The notes under the pieces were generated by a model. That model made no database searches. It was given only the letters and a program-made list of their open reading frames with translations, and was not told the DNA's origin. Positions 13,584-57,489 of a stretch of 64,000 bases of DNA are shown one piece after another; the first letter of the stretch is position 1; each line of letters begins with the position of its first letter. The translations under genes and the position numbers were made by a program. The DNA comes from Oncomelania hupensis (lineage: Eukaryota > Mollusca > Gastropoda > Littorinimorpha > Pomatiopsidae): positions 163,577,564 to 163,641,563 of the forward strand of contig CM072511.1 in NCBI GenBank assembly GCA_036898135.1. The letters run 5' to 3'.

Positions 13584-13635
13584 AACACTTTTGTTTTTTG
13601 ACTTTGCAGGTTTGTTTTTCGACGATAATCAGTAA
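546..13635 (+). CDS. SLC28: Concentrative nucleoside transporter (SLC28/CNT family), 3' eight exons, N-terminus outside window
   Basis: CNT proteins are plasma-membrane symporters that use a Na+ or H+ gradient to import nucleosides. The exons are 546-737, 1248-1409, 2219-2344, 3018-3148, 4408-4576, 9509-9775, 12574-12754 and 13610-13635. All introns are GT-AG and all phases agree, giving 417 codons and a stop. Visible motifs are GQTE (hairpin 1, with Gln and Thr-Glu on different exons), a KLVANVAVN helix, NEFVAY (hairpin 2) and GFANLGSMG. By family knowledge these form the nucleoside and cation site. Several NxS/NxT sequons lie in the loop encoded by exon 9509-9775. The start and the first membrane helices must lie upstream. 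Which vertebrate paralogue (CNT1, 2 or 3) is closest cannot be told here. The fourth-to-fifth exon intron order is inflated by a LINE inserted in the 4577-9508 intron. The family call is firm; the first and last exon edges are less so. Confidence 0.93.
757..951. repeat. (GGT)n followed by (GAT)n microsatellite
   Basis: There are GGT runs at about 750-790, a TGGA run near 808-822, and about 98 bp of GAT at 854-951. Open frames across it encode poly-Asp, poly-Met, poly-Ser or poly-His and are not genes. Confidence 0.95.
1248..1409 (+). CDS. SLC28: SLC28 exon
   Basis: Residues 65-118, phase 0 to phase 0. It starts after tttcttgcag with [19 protein letters not shown] and ends in NIFLGQ before gtcagt. 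The final Gln belongs to the QTE substrate motif. Confidence 0.93.
1410..2108. other. SLC28 intron sequence with a repeat-D fragment
   Basis: No coding signal. At about 1675-1745 lies a piece of the dispersed 'tatcggccagcgccttgagc' family, also seen near 4890, 34560, 39120 and 50030. Otherwise it looks unique and AT-rich. Confidence 0.6.
2109..2210. repeat. (GAT)n microsatellite
   Basis: About 100 bp of GAT with one GAC interruption, ending 8 bp before an SLC28 splice acceptor. Confidence 0.95.
2219..2344 (+). CDS. SLC28: SLC28 exon
   Basis: Residues 119-160. It starts [10 protein letters not shown] and includes [20 protein letters not shown], then donor gtgagt. The acceptor catgtag follows directly on a long (GAT)n tract that replaces a normal pyrimidine tract. 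Confidence 0.93.
2740..3010. repeat. (ATT/ATC/GAT)n compound microsatellite
   Basis: About 270 bp of trinucleotide repeat reaching to within 8 bp of the acceptor of the exon at 3018. Confidence 0.95.
3018..3148 (+). CDS. SLC28: SLC28 exon
   Basis: Residues 161-203 plus two bases of a Gly codon. It encodes [19 protein letters not shown] and YPETEE, matching the CNT interface helix. The acceptor ttttgacag comes right after a 260-bp (ATT/ATC)n tract. The donor is gtaaaa. Confidence 0.9.
3183..3400. mobile_element. Repeat G: left arm of a terminal-inverted-repeat element (partial)
   Basis: The text gtggttgcaaaataactccc matches the end of the element at 8757-9487 and the copy at 45604. The following 150 bp also resembles the 8760 copy. 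No matching right end is seen here. Confidence 0.5.
3928..4019. repeat. Pentanucleotide repeat (GTATT/GTATC/GTGTT)n
   Basis: A 90-bp array of 5-bp units that shifts from gtatt to gtatc to gtgtt. It follows 'aataaagtatgttgtattgt', a form typical of a non-LTR retroposon 3' end, so it may be the tail of an old insertion. Confidence 0.85.
4408..4576 (+). CDS. SLC28: SLC28 exon
   Basis: Completes the split Gly codon and encodes residues to 260: [19 protein letters not shown] and a hydrophobic helix ending GVDGLSFQ. Acceptor tcctcag, donor gtatta. Confidence 0.92.
4741..4810. repeat. (CA)n microsatellite
   Basis: About 70 bp of CA dinucleotide with one T interruption and one CCC interruption. Confidence 0.95.
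4886..5190 (-). repeat. Repeat D copy (tatagcgctttttc family)
   Basis: Starts tatatagcgctttttcagct, then the inverted form of the 'gatcctgtatcggccagcgc' motif seen in the + copies at 34345-34640 and 49825-50085. A box-B-like 'gaatcgaacccgcaacc' lies at 5148-5163, so the unit may be tRNA-related. Confidence 0.6.
5642..6940 (+). pseudogene. LINE endonuclease domain ORF, ended by an in-frame TGA
   Basis: An exonuclease-endonuclease-phosphatase type domain with GTWNVRTL near residue 60, QGDWNAK near residue 200 and a GSDHDLV motif near residue 305. In LINEs it nicks the target DNA. The ORF stops at 6938-6940 where the related copy at about 54736 has a Trp codon in the same context, so this looks like a nonsense mutation. 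The frame continues after it (7010-7477). The first 50 residues look poorly conserved and the true start is uncertain. Confidence 0.85.
7010..8616 (+). pseudogene. LINE reverse transcriptase, frameshifted
   Basis: Two open pieces, 7010-7477 and 7495-8616, lie in different frames. The second shows [11 protein letters not shown] (motif A), a [12 protein letters not shown] block and [10 protein letters not shown] (the catalytic Asp pair), then [13 protein letters not shown] and a C-terminal [11 protein letters not shown]. It copies element RNA into the nicked target. One base appears lost near 7365 compared with the copy at 55150. The C-terminal stop at 8614 lies where other copies read on into REWTGL, consistent with a CGA to TGA change. 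Confidence 0.88.
8757..9487. mobile_element. Repeat G: DNA element with terminal inverted repeats
   Basis: The left end ggttgaaaggtaactcccta and the right end (reverse complement ggttgaaaagtaactcccta) match at 19 of 20 bases. It starts directly beside the LINE tail. No transposase is visible. A minus-strand SINE (9105-9305) lies inside it. Related arms are at 3183, 45604 and 53548-53727. Confidence 0.75.
9105..9305 (-). mobile_element. tRNA-headed SINE (family B)
   Basis: On the minus strand it reads gcgttgtggtcaagtgggct (box A region), then gtgtgggttcgattcagcat (box B region), then a tail with 'gggttttctccgggtacttc'. This tail resembles those at 10260-10385 and 13245-13330. Confidence 0.7.
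9509..9775 (+). CDS. SLC28: SLC28 exon
   Basis: Residues 261-349. It includes [29 protein letters not shown] (hairpin 2, with the conserved Glu) and a loop with Asn-Tyr-Thr, Asn-Gly-Thr and Asn-Asn-Thr sequons that would face outside. Acceptor ctcgccag, donor gtgagt. Confidence 0.94.
9812..9975 (+). mobile_element. tRNA-headed SINE (family B)
   Basis: The head has gcacgattgatagagtgctg and a box-B-like gttgcgggttcggacctc. The tail ends 'cagtcaatctacattttaaa', which is shared with the 13136 copy. Confidence 0.75.
10064..10160. repeat. (TAG)n microsatellite
   Basis: About 95 bp of pure TAG repeat between two SINE copies. Confidence 0.95.
10182..10385 (+). mobile_element. tRNA-headed SINE (family B)
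   Basis: It shows tggcgcagtggattagtcgc (box A) and gcgagttcgaatcccg (box B), followed by the family tail with 'gaggtttttcctgtgtcctc'. The head could fold like a tRNA, but the attached tail and multiple copies show it is a SINE. Confidence 0.85.
10545..10716. repeat. (CAT/CGT)n then (TTA)n microsatellite
   Basis: About 105 bp of CAT/CGT triplets followed by about 65 bp of TTA. Confidence 0.95.
10735..10864 (+). mobile_element. tRNA-headed SINE (family A), 5' half, split by a LINE
   Basis: The head gtcgtagctcagcggcagag and box B aagtttgaatcccgtg are followed by the family-A body up to 'ctggtggtccagtattggtt'. The rest of the same SINE resumes at about 12390, after the LINE of 10868-12345. Confidence 0.82.
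10868..12345 (-). mobile_element. 5'-truncated CR1/L2/Rex1-type LINE
   Basis: On the minus strand this is the 3' part of a non-LTR element. Its 3' end is at 10868 with an (ATTGT)n tail and its 5' break is near 12345, beside a C-rich run. The ORF at 11648-12350 begins at the RT catalytic Asp-Asp (DDMALF) and carries the thumb and C-terminal part, including FKYLGTVLD and [12 protein letters not shown]. It sits inside the SINE of 10735-12480. Confidence 0.82.
11648..12350 (-). pseudogene. LINE reverse transcriptase C-terminal part
   Basis: About 230 residues open from the YADD-equivalent (DDMALF) to the end (PQAVSLLN). The conserved pattern is typical of the CR1/L2/Rex1 group. The open frame upstream (to 12520) reads through a poly-C tract and SINE sequence and is not part of the protein. 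Confidence 0.82.
12346..12393. repeat. C-rich low-complexity tract
   Basis: Runs of C with a few T and A at the 5' truncation point of the LINE. Confidence 0.9.
12394..12475 (+). mobile_element. SINE family A, 3' half (other side of LINE insertion)
   Basis: The text tctttcctggaatgg, ccccgtctgcgatatcgcca and gtggacgtgaaac matches, in order, the 3' half of the intact SINE at 19091-19305. Confidence 0.8.
12574..12754 (+). CDS. SLC28: SLC28 exon
   Basis: Residues 350-409 plus one base. It encodes [31 protein letters not shown] and CFTTACIAG, the most conserved block of the family. Acceptor cttttcag, donor gtaaca. Confidence 0.94.
13136..13345 (+). mobile_element. tRNA-headed SINE (family B)
   Basis: The head tggtgatccagttggctggg and box B ctcgggttccaaacccg are followed by a family tail ending 'agtcaatctgcattttaaa'. 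Confidence 0.82.
13370..13582. repeat. (GAT/GAC/GAG)n microsatellite
   Basis: About 210 bp of GAN triplets just before the predicted last SLC28 exon. Confidence 0.95.
13610..13635 (+). CDS. SLC28: SLC28 terminal exon (predicted)
   Basis: It follows tgactttgcag and completes the split Gly codon, then codes LFFDDNQ and TAA. This gives a very short C-terminus, [12 protein letters not shown]. Only the phase match, the good acceptor and the prompt stop support it. A longer alternative C-terminus encoded elsewhere cannot be excluded. Confidence 0.6.
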
Positions 13636-13911
13636 CTGATATGGGAATCTCAAAAACGTCCAAAGATTGGCTTTGGCCATGGCGACCATCAAAATGGACC
13701 CCAAGAAAGTTCCAATCTAACCTCCCAAAGCATGACAGTTTTGAAACGTCTGCTCAGGAATCCACATTTTCTGTGGAACTGGCTTCATCAAATTCATGTG
13801 TGTCGCTATCTGCAAACTAAACCTTCAACAAAAATTACCTGTTACGTGGAATTTATTCTATCGGCTGTATAACAAAACTTTGTCCCTAAAATGCAAACTA
13901 AACTGTTTGGT

Positions 13912-13913
<2 letters not shown>

Positions 13914-14002
<89 letters not shown>
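13914..14002. repeat. (TTA)n microsatellite
   Basis: About 88 bp of TTA. Confidence 0.95.
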
Positions 14003-14210
14003 CAACGTTTAACTACTTAATAAGATTTTCCTTACTTTCGACCGTTCACCGAAATCTTGTTTTCCAACAGGACAGACAACTGAAAACATCCTCAGTTCAC
14101 CTCTGAAAACGGGTGTTTGCTCCCTTAAAGTCACACGGTAAACATGATCAATGTCATCACAGGCGCCCGTTTCTGAATGTGAGAGATGCCGAAGCCTATA
14201 GAAACATAGT

Positions 14211-14328
<118 letters not shown>

Positions 14329-14329
14329 G

Positions 14330-14510
14330 CCTTCGATTCAAGATAATTTATTGCCATGTGAATAGGCCTACTACACAAGGAATGCATTTGGTCAACGCTG
14401 CAGCACCACACACAAAAGCACACATAAAACACAGTGAACAAGCTGACAGCAAATCCCAATAAAAGGGTAAGAAGATAAAAAGTCATAAAACAGATGAACT
14501 GTACAAAATG
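14330..14510 (-). mobile_element. LINE 3'-end fragment (possible)
   Basis: Starts ttcaagataatttattgcca and carries 'acaaggaatgcatttggtc', resembling the 3' end of the LINE at 10868 (tactttattgtctgatgtt and gcaagaagcatgc). No ORF. Confidence 0.45.
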
Positions 14511-15215
14511 GCAAATATATAGTTGCTAGTCGATGTAGAGACGCTTGCATATCCAGAAACGGGCATCTGTTATTTTCAATTGCCAGTGTCCTGTTCCATT
14601 TTCGCTAAATCCCATTCTATTACTGTTACATGCTATATTTTAAATAAACGTAGGCCTACTACTACGTATTTCACTGTATCGTCACTGTACGGGAAATTGG
14701 CAAATATTGACTAGGCTTATTATTCCGACGTGTGATAGCAAAGCATAGCAACATCTCACGATGAGAGATATCTTCCGTGTGAATTCTGAATGTCAGGTGT
14801 TCTTAGATTGCGAGACTGAGACTAGTAAATCATCAAACACAAGCAAAAGATGGTTCAACTAGACACAAAATGTCCAGTCTTCATCTTGAATTTACTTTGT
14901 TTTGTCATCAGACGAAGCCTCTCTTTCAGTGGTGATTGTAAGACCCTTCTGTTTCAGTTTGACTTCAGTATTTTATTTATAGTGTATTCACACAATGGTT
15001 ATTTTAGACACACTCGCGTTTCCCCCCCCCCCTTCCCTCCCCCCTCATCTCCCGCCTCCTTTACCTACCACCCCGTCCTTCCCCTACAATCGCTCGCAAT
15101 GACAAAGGCATCTAAAAACACCTTAATTTTGTTTTGTTTGTTTGTTTGTTTGTTTAAAAATACGTTGTAACTTTGTATGCCTATGTTTGAGGTAAAAAGG
15201 TTAAGGTGTTCTCGT
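14511..15215. other. Intergenic, no gene seen
   Basis: AT-rich sequence with a C-rich run at about 15020-15050 and a (GTTT)n run at 15132-15156. An AATAAA at 14643 could serve as a poly(A) signal for SLC28, but nothing ties it to the gene. Confidence 0.5.
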
Positions 15216-15221
15216 AAGCTT

Positions 15222-15430
15222 TCTTTCGGTCGTTGGAGGGGAGTGGGTGTGAGGAGGGAGAGAGAGACATTTGGGACCTCCATTTCCTCTAGTCCAGCTT
15301 AGTGAGGGCGGTGCCTCTCTAGCTGTTGTCCCTCGCTGCTTTACCTTGCTAAGTTCTAAACAGACCCAGGTACCCATTCCCAGCTGGATGGACTGAGGTG
15401 GGTCTTGCTTGAGCTTGTTTTATTCTTTAT
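15222..15430 (+). repeat. Repeat C, diverged copy
   Basis: Shares 'cggtcgttgg', 'ccctcgctgctttaccttgc' and the 'aggtacccattcccagct' region with the copies at 18685 and 41063. Confidence 0.55.
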
Positions 15431-16150
15431 GTCGTTTGGTGGAAATGGCCTTCTCAGTAGGGTCACTCAACCAAGGAAGATTACCATACTAACCTCTCTC
15501 GACGTTTCTTAACATGAAACATTTTGAGACCAAACCATTACGCCAACATACGCCACCACGTTTAACGTGTCAGTGAATATAATACGAATACTAAATCTAT
15601 TGCAATACATTTCACTGGACAGTCACTGGTCCTGATAGGTATTAAGCTATATTCCATGGTACTTTATCATCAACATTACTATTTTGATGTGACAGCTGCA
15701 GTTTTATGAATATATAAGCTTTTACAAAATATTTTTATTGTTGAATTTAGTGTTATGCTACTTTCTAATGTATATCTTTGATATTGTATAAATATGTTCC
15801 TTAAAATTGTATACTAAAGTTGGATTTTTATAGATCTGATTTTGTTTATTTGTTTGTTTGTTTGTTTGTTTTTTCAAAAATTGACTACAAAATGGCCGCT
15901 GTATGGTCGCTATCGAGTTCTCTCCCCTCCCTTTTAATCTTGTAAATGGACAGGTTTCCTTTGTCCAGATGGCTATTCTTTCAGGTATAGCAATAATGAA
16001 AAACAAACTGGATACATACACTACATCAATGCTAATCTGTACAAAAACAATACATTGCAAGTTTTTAGAGCTAAACACTTCATCAGGCAGCCAACACACA
16101 ACACCAAAACCAACATTCTAAGAAATGGACGAGATTACGTTATTTAGAAA
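15431..16150. other. Intergenic, no gene seen
   Basis: AT-rich with a (GTTT)n run at 15843-15870. No splice-framed coding similarity noticed. Confidence 0.5.
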
Positions 16151-16151
16151 G

Positions 16152-16567
16152 GAGATCTACAACTAAGAATACAAAGCATGGAGATGAGGTGCTACAGAAG
16201 ACTTCTGGGCATTTCCTATACCCAACACATCACCAACGACGAAGTCCGACAGACCATCACACAAGCCATTGGACAACATGATGACCTGCTCACAGTGGTG
16301 AAGAAACGGAAACTCCGATGGTATGGCCACGTCACCAGATCATCAGGCCTTGCAAAGACCATTCTGCAAGGCACAGTGCAAGGAGGTAGAAGAAAAGGGA
16401 TACCGAAAAAGAGGTAGGAGGACAATATTCGAGAATGGACTGGTTTGACACTGAGCGAAGCTATCAGGGCTGCTGAGGACAGAGAAAGATGGAGTATGCT
16501 GGTTAAACGATCATCTGTGGTGCCCCTTCGACCTCCGGGTTGCGGGACAGGATAGGATAGGATAGGA
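16152..16567 (+). mobile_element. GGATA-tailed LINE, 3' fragment
   Basis: From 'agatctacaactaagaatac' to (GGATA)n it matches main-copy positions 8338-8755 almost base for base. It is 5' truncated and carries an open C-terminal frame, 16178-16417. Confidence 0.92.
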
Positions 16568-17396
16568 ACTCGTACGTTTAAGAGAGGAAATGACTTTTAT
16601 AACTGAAGGAAGAATTTTAAAACTGGAAGGCAAGACATAGAAGAATACAAGGAAATCAGTTTTAGGCCTATATATCATACTATTATGGTGATCGATGTTC
16701 TATGTTATGCATAAAAGACAATCTTTTAAAGTGAACCGAGCGATTATTTTTGTATATATGTATTTATCCACGTCTGTTCAAATAATTAAAGTAAATATGT
16801 GCGTCGTTATGCGTGTAAGCTTATGTGCGTGCGTTCGCGCACGTCTGTATGCCAACAATAAAACGCATCACACGTGCACAAAAACAGAAGTACGCGTCGC
16901 TAAATTCATTCCATGTATTTTAAGTAAAGATTTAAGAGAGACAGATAGAGGTTAGTTAGTAATTCATTGCGTACAGGGTCCAGCGGACTGCAAAGAGCCG
17001 AATCAGGACCACAAAATCAAGACCACAACTTCGCTGAAAGAGGTCTCACCCTTAATCTGCATAAAAGATCTGCCGAAACAACCCTAGTGGTAACACTGAA
17101 GGCAATCCACCAGCCGGTCACTTTACAACAGGATACAGACATCCCACGCAGGGGACGCTGAGGCTATACTCTAATTTATCAAACAAAAACAAAATAGAAT
17201 ACAAACATCATTATAAAATATCAAAAAAACACATACATTTACATTGCCTGCATTGCCAAATAATAACATCATAGGAAGCCCCAGTGACCATTTGGCAGAA
17301 AGCGTCCAATATTCCCAAAAGCAAGAGGTGGGATGACAACATTCGAGAATGGACTGGTTTGACACTGAGCAAAACAATCAGGGTTGCTGAGGACAG

Positions 17397-17679
17397 GTGT
17401 GACATCGTCAAAGTTCCTAGTATTTTATTTGGGCTGGGAGCGACTGGGAGCATTCTGATTGGTCGACACATTACAAAATTCTACGCATGCGCACAGTGCT
17501 ATCGTAGTCTTAGTAAGGATTAGAGTTATGGTTAGGGTTAGAGTTAGGGAAAGGGGTTAGGGTTTAGGGTTTAGGGTTACGACGCCTAAGAACATCGTGA
17601 AAAAACCGGCCGGCTTGACCTGGCGCATGCGCAAAGGCGCCCGGCTAAAGTAAGACACCCGAAACTTTGAGGACGTGAC
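17397..17679. mobile_element. MITE-like element with about 20-bp terminal inverted repeats
   Basis: The left end gtgtgacatcgtcaaagttc and the reverse complement of the right end gtgtcacgtcctcaaagttt match at 16 of 20 bases. It splits a LINE fragment cleanly. The target duplication is 2-4 bp (AG or ACAG, ambiguous). It contains TTAGGG-like runs and two GCATGCGC palindromes, and no ORF of note. Confidence 0.75.
17525..17580 (+). repeat. TTAGGG / TTTAGGG-like run inside the MITE
   Basis: About 50 bp of imperfect gttagggtt and tttagggttt units. TTAGGG is the common animal telomere unit, but this is a short interstitial patch within a transposon. Confidence 0.8.
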
Positions 17680-18024
17680 ACAGAGAAAGATGGTGTTCGC
17701 TGGTTAAACGATCATCTGTGGTGCCCCTACGACCTTCGAGTTACGGGATAGGATAGGATATGATATAGAATTCCCAAGCTGATCCAAGAGACCTCACACA
17801 CAAATGGAGTTTTGTCCCGGAAGAGTTTTCAAGAAAAAAGTTAGGTGACTGGTCTAGCGAAGAAGAAGATAGTATAGTAGATTGATAGAATGGAATAGGA
17901 ATAAGAAAGAACAAAAGGAGAAAGACAGCGACAGTGGGAATTTAAAGCACTACATTTGCAGAAAGTGTGGATACTATTTATACTGAAACCCCAGGTACCC
18001 CCACGAGGCGGAGGGGTGGGTGGG

Positions 18025-18100
18025 TGGAGGGGGGGGGGGGGACAGATAGAGGTAGAGAGAAAGAGAAGGGAGGGAGGAGGTGGGGGGGGGGGCGACAAAA
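18025..18100. repeat. G-rich low-complexity tract
   Basis: Several runs of 8-12 G separated by short spacers, with possible G-quadruplex potential. Confidence 0.7.
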
Positions 18101-18135
18101 CAACTTTCGAAAAGCCTGGTTGTAGGTTTCCCTTG

Positions 18136-18163
18136 ATGTTGTTGCTGATGTTGTTGTTGTTGT

Positions 18164-18229
<66 letters not shown>

Positions 18230-18232
18230 CGA
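18136..18232. repeat. (GTT)n / (GAT)n microsatellite
   Basis: Short TTG/GAT mixture, then about 65 bp of GAT. Confidence 0.95.
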
Positions 18233-18794
18233 GAACGACGACGACACAGATGCAGAGTTCATGACCTATACAGGCCTATTGGAACTCTGATCCTGATATG
18301 TGCATCTCTGATATAGGCTTATGTATGCATTGTGGGACATTATTTTGGGCAGATTCTGTCATGCAGCAGTTCACTGGATATTGTGAACAAGCGGGCTGTC
18401 AGGTGTTCCAGGTAATCGATCGCTGGTGTGAAGTAGCGTTGCTGTACGTTAATTCAAGAATCGTTCTGCACTGCAAGGAGCGGAACAGGACTGGTAGAAA
18501 GAGATTCTGCGGAATAAATGATGAATTAATGACAGTGCAGTTCGGTTGATCGAGCTTGGCCACTTGGATGTAGGTCTACCAAGTACGTATCAATGAAGGA
18601 ATGAAAATGTATCAAGCGCATACACATTTCCACACAAAACGCACGATCACAGTAGATCTACCTAATAGTTCAGGAATTCCGGTAACCTTCGGTCGTTGGG
18701 GAGAGGCGGTTGGGATCTTCCTTTTCTCTGGGCCAGCGTTAATGATGGCGGTGCCCATCGACTACTGCTGTCTCTGGCTATCTCTCTCTTTCCA

Positions 18795-18797
<3 letters not shown>

Positions 18798-18846
<49 letters not shown>
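18798..18846. repeat. (CT)n microsatellite
   Basis: About 48 bp of CT. Confidence 0.95.
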
Positions 18847-18851
<5 letters not shown>

Positions 18852-19079
18852 CTCTGCGTTACCTGCTCCGGTCCTTACCAGGCCCAGGTCCCTACCCAAT
18901 CAAACTGCGTTGCAGAGACTGCCGAGGCTGACGTCATCTCTCCACAATCTCTGCCGCTGGTTACAAACAGATGGCAGGTTTTATTGAAGTATTACGTAAT
19001 CACTTCTCCCTCTCTCTTCCCGAACTGAAAAAGAAGGGGAGACTGTAGGTCCAACTACGCTACGTCACCCGACGTAATA

Positions 19080-19315
19080 GGTAGGCTACGAACATTGAGG
19101 TTTAACGTCCACACCCACCATTGGCGATATAGCAGACGGGGATAACCATCCCAGGGAAAGAGGGGTAGGGACCTGAATCAACACTGAACCACCAAAGCAA
19201 TCATACTGCTACAATGGACAGTGAAAATGGCCACCACGGGATTCGAACCTGGATCATCGGTGTGCCAGGCGAACGCTCTACCAATTGCGCTACGGCGGTG
19301 GAACCGGTAGGCTAC
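19080..19315 (-). mobile_element. Intact tRNA-headed SINE (family A) with 10-bp target duplications
   Basis: On the minus strand the head reads cgtagcgcaattggtagagc and box B ggttcgaatcccgtgg. The body continues to ggacgttaaacctcaatgtt. GGTAGGCTAC flanks it perfectly at 19080-19089 and 19306-19315, the duplication expected from LINE-assisted insertion. Other copies are at 10735/12394, 34094 and (fragment) 46212. Confidence 0.93.
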
Positions 19316-19520
19316 TCGACAAGCGGCAGAGATGATGGCAAAGAGTTTATTAACTATTTGATGATGGGGAGGTGACGTAAGACTCGGCCGTTTCTTTCAC
19401 GCGATGTGCTACCCTTCATGGGGTAGACTGAGCTGTGTGGGTCCCCCCCCCCCTCATTATTTGTGTCTGTAGTGTTGTGGCTTCCTTCCAAGTATGGTTA
19501 CCCATCCAAGCATACTAATC

Positions 19521-20943
19521 GCGCTCGGTGTGTTAATTATGTAGGCCTACAACAACTACTGACCTATATTAGTATCCATTATGGAAACAGGGTCTATGGG
19601 CCCTACCAAGTAACTATAGGTAGTATTGGCCAGGTAATTCTAGTTTTTGCGGACTGTCCTCTTGAGGCCAGTGTATTCAGTTTGTGGCCGTGCAAATTTA
19701 CTGTAGTTAGGCTACACAAACGTTGAGAGTCGGATCAAGTTGGGGGTGAGGTATCTGTGGGAGAAAATGTCTTTACGAGTTGGCTTATATCCACAGGAGC
19801 ACTGCTCAAGGCAAAGAAAGGTCCATGGCTCAAGATGTCTATCTCAAAATGATCGCGGAAGTGGAGCAAACAAAAAATTCTTCCTAATTGCACCTATAAA
19901 GTGGAGGGAAAAAAATGTTTTCATTGGGTATAATATGATGATGATAATGATAATGATGATGACGATGGTGGTGGTGGTAGGAAGAACGATGGAAGAAGAA
20001 GATGATGATGATGATGATGATGGGGGTACTGGGATGGAGAGGGGGCAACTATGGGAGAAGGTTTCTGTTTAGTCCTAGTCTATCCTAGCAGGAGACTTCC
20101 CCAAATTACGTACGCTACTTAAATGCTCTGTCAAAGAAAGTGAAGGCCTCGTCTAGTCTCAGCTACGCTTTAAGGACTCGGGTGTTCATACTACCGGGCA
20201 TTTCTTAGTACCAGTTCACAGTATTCAGACTTCGGCAAATGACAAGGAAAATGCAAATGAACACAACCCAGTTATAACTAGGCCTAGCTGCTGCATGCTG
20301 GCGAACGTAGGCGCAAACACGAGAAGCAGCTAGCGAAGAGCACACGCAGACAACATACGTAGAAAGTTCTACATAATCAACAACAACATTGGCGTCCCGT
20401 CCTCCAGGATTTTACCTTGACCTACTCGAATAGAGGAATTTATAGAGCCGAGAGAGAGAATGCCGCTGTTACACCTTCTCACATACATGCATGTGCAGGA
20501 TTTTCTCTTTCACTCACTTCAATGAGGACTACTTTGTTAATTATCGTATGTTTGACAGTCACGACTGTGTATAAATCATCTGCTGGACTGCATAAACTGT
20601 GTCAGTGCAAGGACTAGACGTGATTTCGCAATAATTGTGATCGAACTGTGATGTGCATTGTGACAGACCGGAGCCGAGCGTACAACAGGATACACTGCCC
20701 TTGAGGATAAGCCTACGCAAAACAACACACTTCATTTGGGAATATTTGTTATAAATCTCGCGGCGGTTTGTTCGTGTGTCAGTCATCTGAAATATGTAAT
20801 AAGTTTAATAGTAGCGCGAGCGTGTGATAATATTATACAAATAACTCGAAAAGTTGGCTCAGTCATCATTTCAGGTCACTTTGACTTTCTGAAACTTCAA
20901 TTTTCCTGGTTTCTCTACTTGCGTTTCTGTGCAATACACAGAA
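19521..20943. other. Upstream region of the NEDD4 gene
   Basis: Mostly unique sequence with a (GAT)n patch at 19934-20022. It probably contains the promoter and 5' UTR of the ubiquitin ligase. A TATA-like gtataaat is at 20568. A 31-codon ORF at 20522-20617 begins with a hydrophobic, signal-like stretch, but nothing shows it is translated. Confidence 0.4.

Positions 20944-57489
<36,546 letters not shown>

Larger units (their letters stand above)
17319..17769 (+). mobile_element. GGATA-tailed LINE fragment, itself interrupted
   Basis: The pieces 17319-17396 and about 17680-17769 match main-copy positions about 8590-8755, ending in GGATA repeats. ATTCCCAA at 17311-17318 and 17770-17777 is its target-site duplication. 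A separate element sits at 17397-17679. Confidence 0.9.
16963..17985 (-). mobile_element. Repeat H retroposon copy, interrupted by a LINE
   Basis: The pieces 16963-17318 and 17770-17985 are the reverse complement of consecutive parts of 60640-61245. The landmarks are tccgctggaccctgtaagc, gggatgcctt, cttgggaatcttggacgct and gctagaccagtcacctac. The break at ATTCCCAA is filled by a LINE fragment flanked by 8-bp duplications. Confidence 0.88.
18685..19520 (+). repeat. Repeat C copy, interrupted by a CT tract and SINE A
   Basis: 'ctgggccagcgttaatgatg' and 'gcggtgcccatc' match repeat C at 41120-41155. The late part 'gttacccatccaagcatact' at 19498-19517 matches 41263. Between them lie (CT)n at 18798-18846 and the SINE at 19091. 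Confidence 0.6.

Noticed and set aside
13269..13704. Poly-Asp, poly-Ser, poly-His ORFs
   Set aside because: Microsatellite translation, like those at 638-1035, 10369-10723 and 51573-52205.
17525..17580. A chromosome end or true telomere
   Set aside because: Short, imperfect and inside a transposon, with coding DNA on both sides.
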